Shown in pieces: positions 60,703-64,000 of a DNA stretch of 64,000 nt; position 1 is the first letter of the stretch; each line of letters opens with the position of its first letter. The stretch spans positions 496,001 to 560,000 of the forward strand of contig BGKB01000025.1 in assembly GCA_003116975.1 (NCBI GenBank), written 5' to 3'. Origin of the DNA: Aurantiochytrium sp. KH105. Its lineage: Eukaryota; Sar; Bigyra; Thraustochytrida; Thraustochytriidae. The notes beneath the pieces are model-generated. The model worked only from the letters and a program-made list of their open reading frames with translations, was not told the origin of the DNA and ran no database searches. The translations under genes were made by a program, and so were the position numbers.

Positions 60703-62619
60703 TCACGCGATGCTGCATCCGGACGTCGAATCGGAAGCGACGCGAGGTACATCCTCTTCATTCCGAGACCGCTTGGCCTCGTACGTGTGGTCGTCCGCGC
60801 CCGTGCCCGGTTCACGACTGCGCTTACTGCTATCGGCTTCGCCGCAAAAGGGAAGAATCTCGAGGTCGGCCATGTCAAGTGTGTCGTCCCCGTCCCCTGT
60901 ACCTTGGGTCTTTGCAGATGAGCTCTGGCGTTTAGCACGGGCTGCTGCATTGGCGGCAAGTAGCTTGTCGCGAGCGGCGAGGGAAGGCGCCTTGTAGGCG
61001 GCGCTCGTGTCGCTCTCCCAGATGATACGCACATGCATGTTGCCGAGCACGCCCTTGATAAGTTTGTGCAGGTGATGCGACCGCGTCGAGGGATCAAAGT
61101 TGACGAGACGAACAAATCTGGTCCAGTCCGCTTCCTGGATGGGCTCGTCGAGCCGGAAACGGCCTTCCGAGTACGGCAGGCAAATCTCGTTGAATTCAGT
61201 GTGCGAGGCAAACGATGGCTTGATTGGAAGCTTGAGAAACGTCCAGGCGCGGCCAAAGACGACTCCAGTCATGAAAGCATCGTAGCCAGCTTCGTGGTGA
61301 AAATTCTCGCTGGCATCCTGGTAGCGCGAGAACTCCGGACCCAGTTTGACGCTGGCATGATTCAGAACAGCGTCTGAAGTGGTCTTGTACAGATCTCCGA
61401 GAGGCATGCTACCAACAAGGGAGCTGAGCTTCTCGTTCGACTGATAGACGTGTTTGGTGTCAGCGAGCACGGGAAAGATTTCGTGCAGGTTGGCCCGAAA
61501 GTCTTCGAAGCGCTCCGGTGGAGTCCCAAAGAACTTTGCAAAGATGTGAGACATGTCCAAGAAACAGTTGTGACCAATGAAAGGCTTTTTGGCATCGCGA
61601 ATGCATTCAAAGACGCGCGTTAGACCCACGTTGGCTTCGAGCTCGAGGCGGTCCTTTTCCATGCTCTCCGTGATGCGCTTGCGCTCGGTGGCAGCAGCAG
61701 AGGAAGCCGACCCACTGTACGTGAGACGCAGCGCCTCGGAGCGGTGATTTCCAACATTGTCTTCGCTAAACTTGCCAACGTGCAGGTCGGGAAAAAGTCG
61801 CGTGATCTCCTGGTACAGGAAGCGTCTGCAAAATCCGTTGCACTTTTCAAGAATCACGTACGGCTTGCCATCCGTGTCGCGTGCGTACTTTGGGTCTTTG
61901 CTGTCCTCCGAAGCGGCATCTTCGCTTTCGGCGTTTTTGGACTTTTCCTGACCGGAGCCACCCTTTTCAGGCTTTTGCCCAGACACGTGGTCCTGGAAGG
62001 CTGCAGCCGTGCGGAGGGCGGTTTGCATAGCATCGCGAGTAGGCGCGTCCCGAAAGTCCTGGAGAGAGATCTGCTTCTCTTTCTGCTTGCTACTGGCGGC
62101 TGCAGGGCCCGCGTGAGAGCTAGCAAGCTTTTCCGCGAGTTTCACCTCGATTCCCTTGCGAGCCTCTTCTGCAGCGGCGCTGTCCATGTACGATACACCC
62201 TGATTGATTGCCTTGGAGAAGTCGAATCCGCACGAGGCCAGAAAGGCAATCGAGGAAACTTGCATGACAAGACGCGCGTCTTTGGTGAGCCCGGGAATGT
62301 GGCGTGGAAAGACCCAAAAGTTGAAGGGCTCCGCCTGGAGTGTCCAACCCCGGCCCGGAACACTCTCGTCTTCTCTGGTTTGTTTGGCGGGCGGTTTCCA
62401 CGTGAAGCAGCAGACGCCCACCTGCAGCATTCCAATGTTCATCCCCGCATCTCGCGTGTGCGACCAGCGTTCCTGCATGGTGTTGGTCGCGCGGGGCCTG
62501 TGCTCATCGCTCACGTAGAGTCCCGACATTTCCAGGTCCACGGCCACGAAGTCGCACGCCTCGACCGCTGCCAGGACGCGCGGCAGCACGGCCTCAAAGT
62601 TCCCCTTGGTCACCTCCAT
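60703..62619 (-). CDS. PARN: Poly(A)-specific ribonuclease PARN
   Basis: DEDDh 3'-exoribonuclease that shortens poly(A) tails and trims small RNAs. The 638-residue product starts MEVTKGNFEAVLPRVLAAVE. All five catalytic positions are seen: Asp28 and Glu30 (VDLEMSG), Asp355 (GHNCFLDMSH), His442 and Asp447 (HEAGYDAF). The first pair has the same numbering as human PARN. A Lys/Glu/Ser-rich insert at about 190-250 occupies the place of the R3H domain, which I do not recognise. The C-terminus is Ser/Arg/Lys-rich with acidic patches. It converges with the kinesin gene across about 100 nt. Confidence 0.94.
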   Translation of the reverse strand: MEVTKGNFEAVLPRVLAAVEACDFVAVDLEMSGLYVSDEHRPRATNTMQERWSHTRDAGMNIGMLQVGVCCFTWKPPAKQTREDESVPGRGWTLQAEPFNFWVFPRHIPGLTKDARLVMQVSSIAFLASCGFDFSKAINQGVSYMDSAAAEEARKGIEVKLAEKLASSHAGPAAASSKQKEKQISLQDFRDAPTRDAMQTALRTAAAFQDHVSGQKPEKGGSGQEKSKNAESEDAASEDSKDPKYARDTDGKPYVILEKCNGFCRRFLYQEITRLFPDLHVGKFSEDNVGNHRSEALRLTYSGSASSAAATERKRITESMEKDRLELEANVGLTRVFECIRDAKKPFIGHNCFLDMSHIFAKFFGTPPERFEDFRANLHEIFPVLADTKHVYQSNEKLSSLVGSMPLGDLYKTTSDAVLNHASVKLGPEFSRYQDASENFHHEAGYDAFMTGVVFGRAWTFLKLPIKPSFASHTEFNEICLPYSEGRFRLDEPIQEADWTRFVRLVNFDPSTRSHHLHKLIKGVLGNMHVRIIWESDTSAAYKAPSLAARDKLLAANAAARAKRQSSSAKTQGTGDGDDTLDMADLEILPFCGEADSSKRSREPGTGADDHTYEAKRSRNEEDVPRVASDSTSGCSIA

Positions 62620-63675
62620 CTTCCCTCTCCCTGCCTGCTGCGCGCGCCGCCGTCTGTCGCTCTGCCGCGGCCGCTGCCGGGCGCCTCGACGTTCTGCAAA
62701 GCCAACCAGCTAGCTCCGTATTCGCGTATACGTATCGACCCCGCAGAGACAGACCATCAGCGGGAAGAAGAGGCGGATCGTGGTGGAGAAGAACTTGAAG
62801 AAGATGGACGAAGAGGCGGCGGCGGCAGCAGCAGCAGCAGCAGTAGCAGCAGCAGCAGCAGGAGGAGAAGAGCAAGAGCAACTCGCCGACGAGAGGAAAG
62901 AAGCAGTTGGGAGACAGTGAGCCGCAATGAGCACGGAGAAAGAGACAACTAGCCTAGGCCTAGGGCCGATTTTACTTGCCTGGTTGACGACGATGATGAT
63001 GGTGAAGTGAATCAATCACTCTGCAGCGTCATCCTTTTCGGGTTCTTCGCACCGCAAACAGTGATGTCTTCTCGCCAAAGGCCGTGCCAGAAGGCCGTGC
63101 CAGAGAACTGTGCCAGAAAACCGTGCCAGAAGGCCTCTTCATTTGGTGCACACTGTCGTCAGGCTGCCAGCCCCTCAAAAATTCGCGTCCCATTGAGAGG
63201 GCCCACGGTATTTTTCGTCGTCCACGCGTATACTATAGTACTGCGTCGGGATCTTCTTCATTCTTCGGGCTGGCTTGGATCTTCGATCGAGTTGGCTGCG
63301 CCGAGTCGCGGCACGGCCATTCCATCGCACGAGCTGCAATGACTAGCGGCAGCCAGCCCTGGCATGCCGTCCGGCGCAAGATCCCCAGCTTGCAGCATCT
63401 TCGATCTGATCTTGCCCTGCCTCTGAACATACCCTTTCCCCAGCCAGGAGAGGGGACCTGGCACGGCACGGGTCGAGGCGAGTTGACTGGGCTCGAATCC
63501 GAGGTTTGGGCAAATTCCGATCGCGCCGCCCCGAGACGCAGGATCTTGACTGCGACTGCGAGCAGCAGCAGCAGCAAGAGCAAGAAGAGCAGGAGCAGCG
63601 AGGGTCACGGAGAGACGCACGAGGGAGTGAGTCGCACAAGCGAAGGCAAGCAAACAAGCAAGCAAGCAAGCGAAG
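62620..63675. other. Divergent promoter region of PARN and the 3'-terminal membrane-protein gene
   Basis: Contains a CAG/CAGTAG run (about 62825-62861), a cluster of four GTGCCAGA sites (63084-63130) and an AAGC tetranucleotide run (about 63646-63672) directly before the next ATG. No gene recognised. Confidence 0.7.
63084..63130 (+). repeat. Four GTGCCAGA sites in short tandem array
   Basis: GTGCCAGA starts at 63084, 63098, 63110 and 63123 (spacing 14, 12, 13 nt), each with a CC/CT or AC before it and GAA/AAG after it. Could be a small regulatory array or a decaying minisatellite. Confidence 0.75.
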
Positions 63676-64000
63676 ATGGCGGCGGCGAACCTGCGGATGC
63701 TGGGCGAGGAGCCCGTGGAGATTGATGGACAACGCTACACCGTGCGGCAGGACATGGTCCGCGGGCCCAAGCCGAAGGAAGGGCTCGGCTTCTTCAATGC
63801 CGCGGTGCTAGGCGGCGCTCTTGCTACGCTGGCCGTGTCGCGGAGAGCGAGACTGGCAGCCGCGACGACGGCCGGCGGCCTCGGGGCGAGCCTTGCCCTC
63901 CTTTACGTGGTCATGAAGAACTCCAAGGAGGCGAGCGACGCCGTGGTGTCCAGACTGATCCCGGCCGCTTGCGAAGGCATGGACAAGGCCATGCGTAATA
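63676..64000 (+). CDS. Membrane protein, 3' partial, unknown family
   Basis: ATG at 63676 opens a frame that stays open to the window end (108 codons visible). It begins MAAANLRMLGEEPVEIDGQRY and has two hydrophobic segments: FFNAAVLGGALATLAV (about 39-54) and TAGGLGASLALLYVVM (about 65-80), joined by a short Arg-rich loop (SRRARL). A soluble helix (SKEASDAVVSRLIPA) follows. I do not recognise the family. An AAGC repeat lies immediately upstream, as in other genes here. Confidence 0.65.
   Translation, partial: MAAANLRMLGEEPVEIDGQRYTVRQDMVRGPKPKEGLGFFNAAVLGGALATLAVSRRARLAAATTAGGLGASLALLYVVMKNSKEASDAVVSRLIPAACEGMDKAMRN

Noticed and set aside
63486..63505. GGGCTCGAATCCGAG resembles a tRNA T-arm
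   Set aside because: No matching acceptor, D or anticodon arms on either strand at the required distances.
63640..63672. Possible CRISPR-like or transposon-end repeats among AAGC/CAG runs
   Set aside because: Simple tandem microsatellites without spacers, terminal inverted repeats or associated genes; the locus is eukaryotic.

Overview
The window is nuclear DNA from a gene-dense, intron-poor, GC-rich unicellular eukaryote. It carries about 20 protein genes in 64 kb. They include cytoplasmic dynein, kinesin, an E-type cyclin, the DNA polymerase alpha B subunit, lysosomal alpha-mannosidase, insulin-degrading enzyme and a mitochondrial ribosomal protein. Nearly every gene is one uninterrupted reading frame, and TAA, TAG and TGA are all used as stops. 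Only one spliceosomal intron could be placed with confidence (98 nt, GT-AG, in the polymerase alpha B-subunit gene). This style (near-intronless genes, short intergenic spacers, many 4- and 5-nt microsatellites, amino-acid homopolymers) fits a thraustochytrid-like stramenopile best. That placement is an inference from gene style and was not tested by phylogeny.

Layout. 1-9894: cytoplasmic dynein heavy chain, cut at its 5' end. 10365-11183: TsaE, a bacterial-type tRNA t6A ATPase, followed by decayed tandem copies of its own 3' end. 11506-14565 (-): cyclic-nucleotide phosphodiesterase with a degenerate receiver-like N-terminus. 15644-17416: RING-ankyrin-2OG/Fe(II) dioxygenase fusion. 17646-19694 (-): zinc finger-coiled coil-ankyrin-WW protein. 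20252-23458 (-): lysosomal alpha-mannosidase. 23997-25346: NRBF2/Atg38-like coiled-coil protein. 25911-26702: atypical SDR of the Coq11 type. 27148-29351 (-): POLA2. 29352-34201: gene-poor stretch. 34202-37345: cyclin. 37887-38840 (-): PRCC-family protein. 39881-41098: unknown membrane-hairpin protein. 41764-43707 (-): cytosolic HSP70. 44742-45164: mitochondrial uL29m. 45553-47499 (-): P-loop-less MoxR-like AAA protein with a 35-residue polyglutamine tract. 47716-51006: insulin-degrading enzyme. 51327-55607 (-): ABCC transporter. 56714-60601: kinesin-7-like motor. 60703-62619 (-): PARN deadenylase. 63676-64000: membrane protein cut by the window end.

From 25911 to the end the genes alternate strictly in strand (13 genes), so promoters are shared by divergent pairs and 3' ends converge in pairs. 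The HSP70/uL29m promoter has recognisable heat-shock elements. The genes are ordinary housekeeping genes with no shared pathway; this is not an operon-like cluster.

Items most worth a second look: (1) a ~200-220 bp element present twice in opposite orientation (31049-31249 and 41326-41546), with a ~90% identical core and conserved hairpins, which I cannot assign to a known RNA or transposon; (2) the RING-ankyrin-2OG oxygenase; (3) the nuclear TsaE with a changed P-loop and duplicated 3' end; (4) the P-loop-less MoxR-like protein; (5) a 45-copy CTTGT array in a divergent promoter. Start codons were chosen as the first in-frame ATG that keeps the conserved domains; several long frames extend upstream only through TTG or GTG codons and were trimmed.
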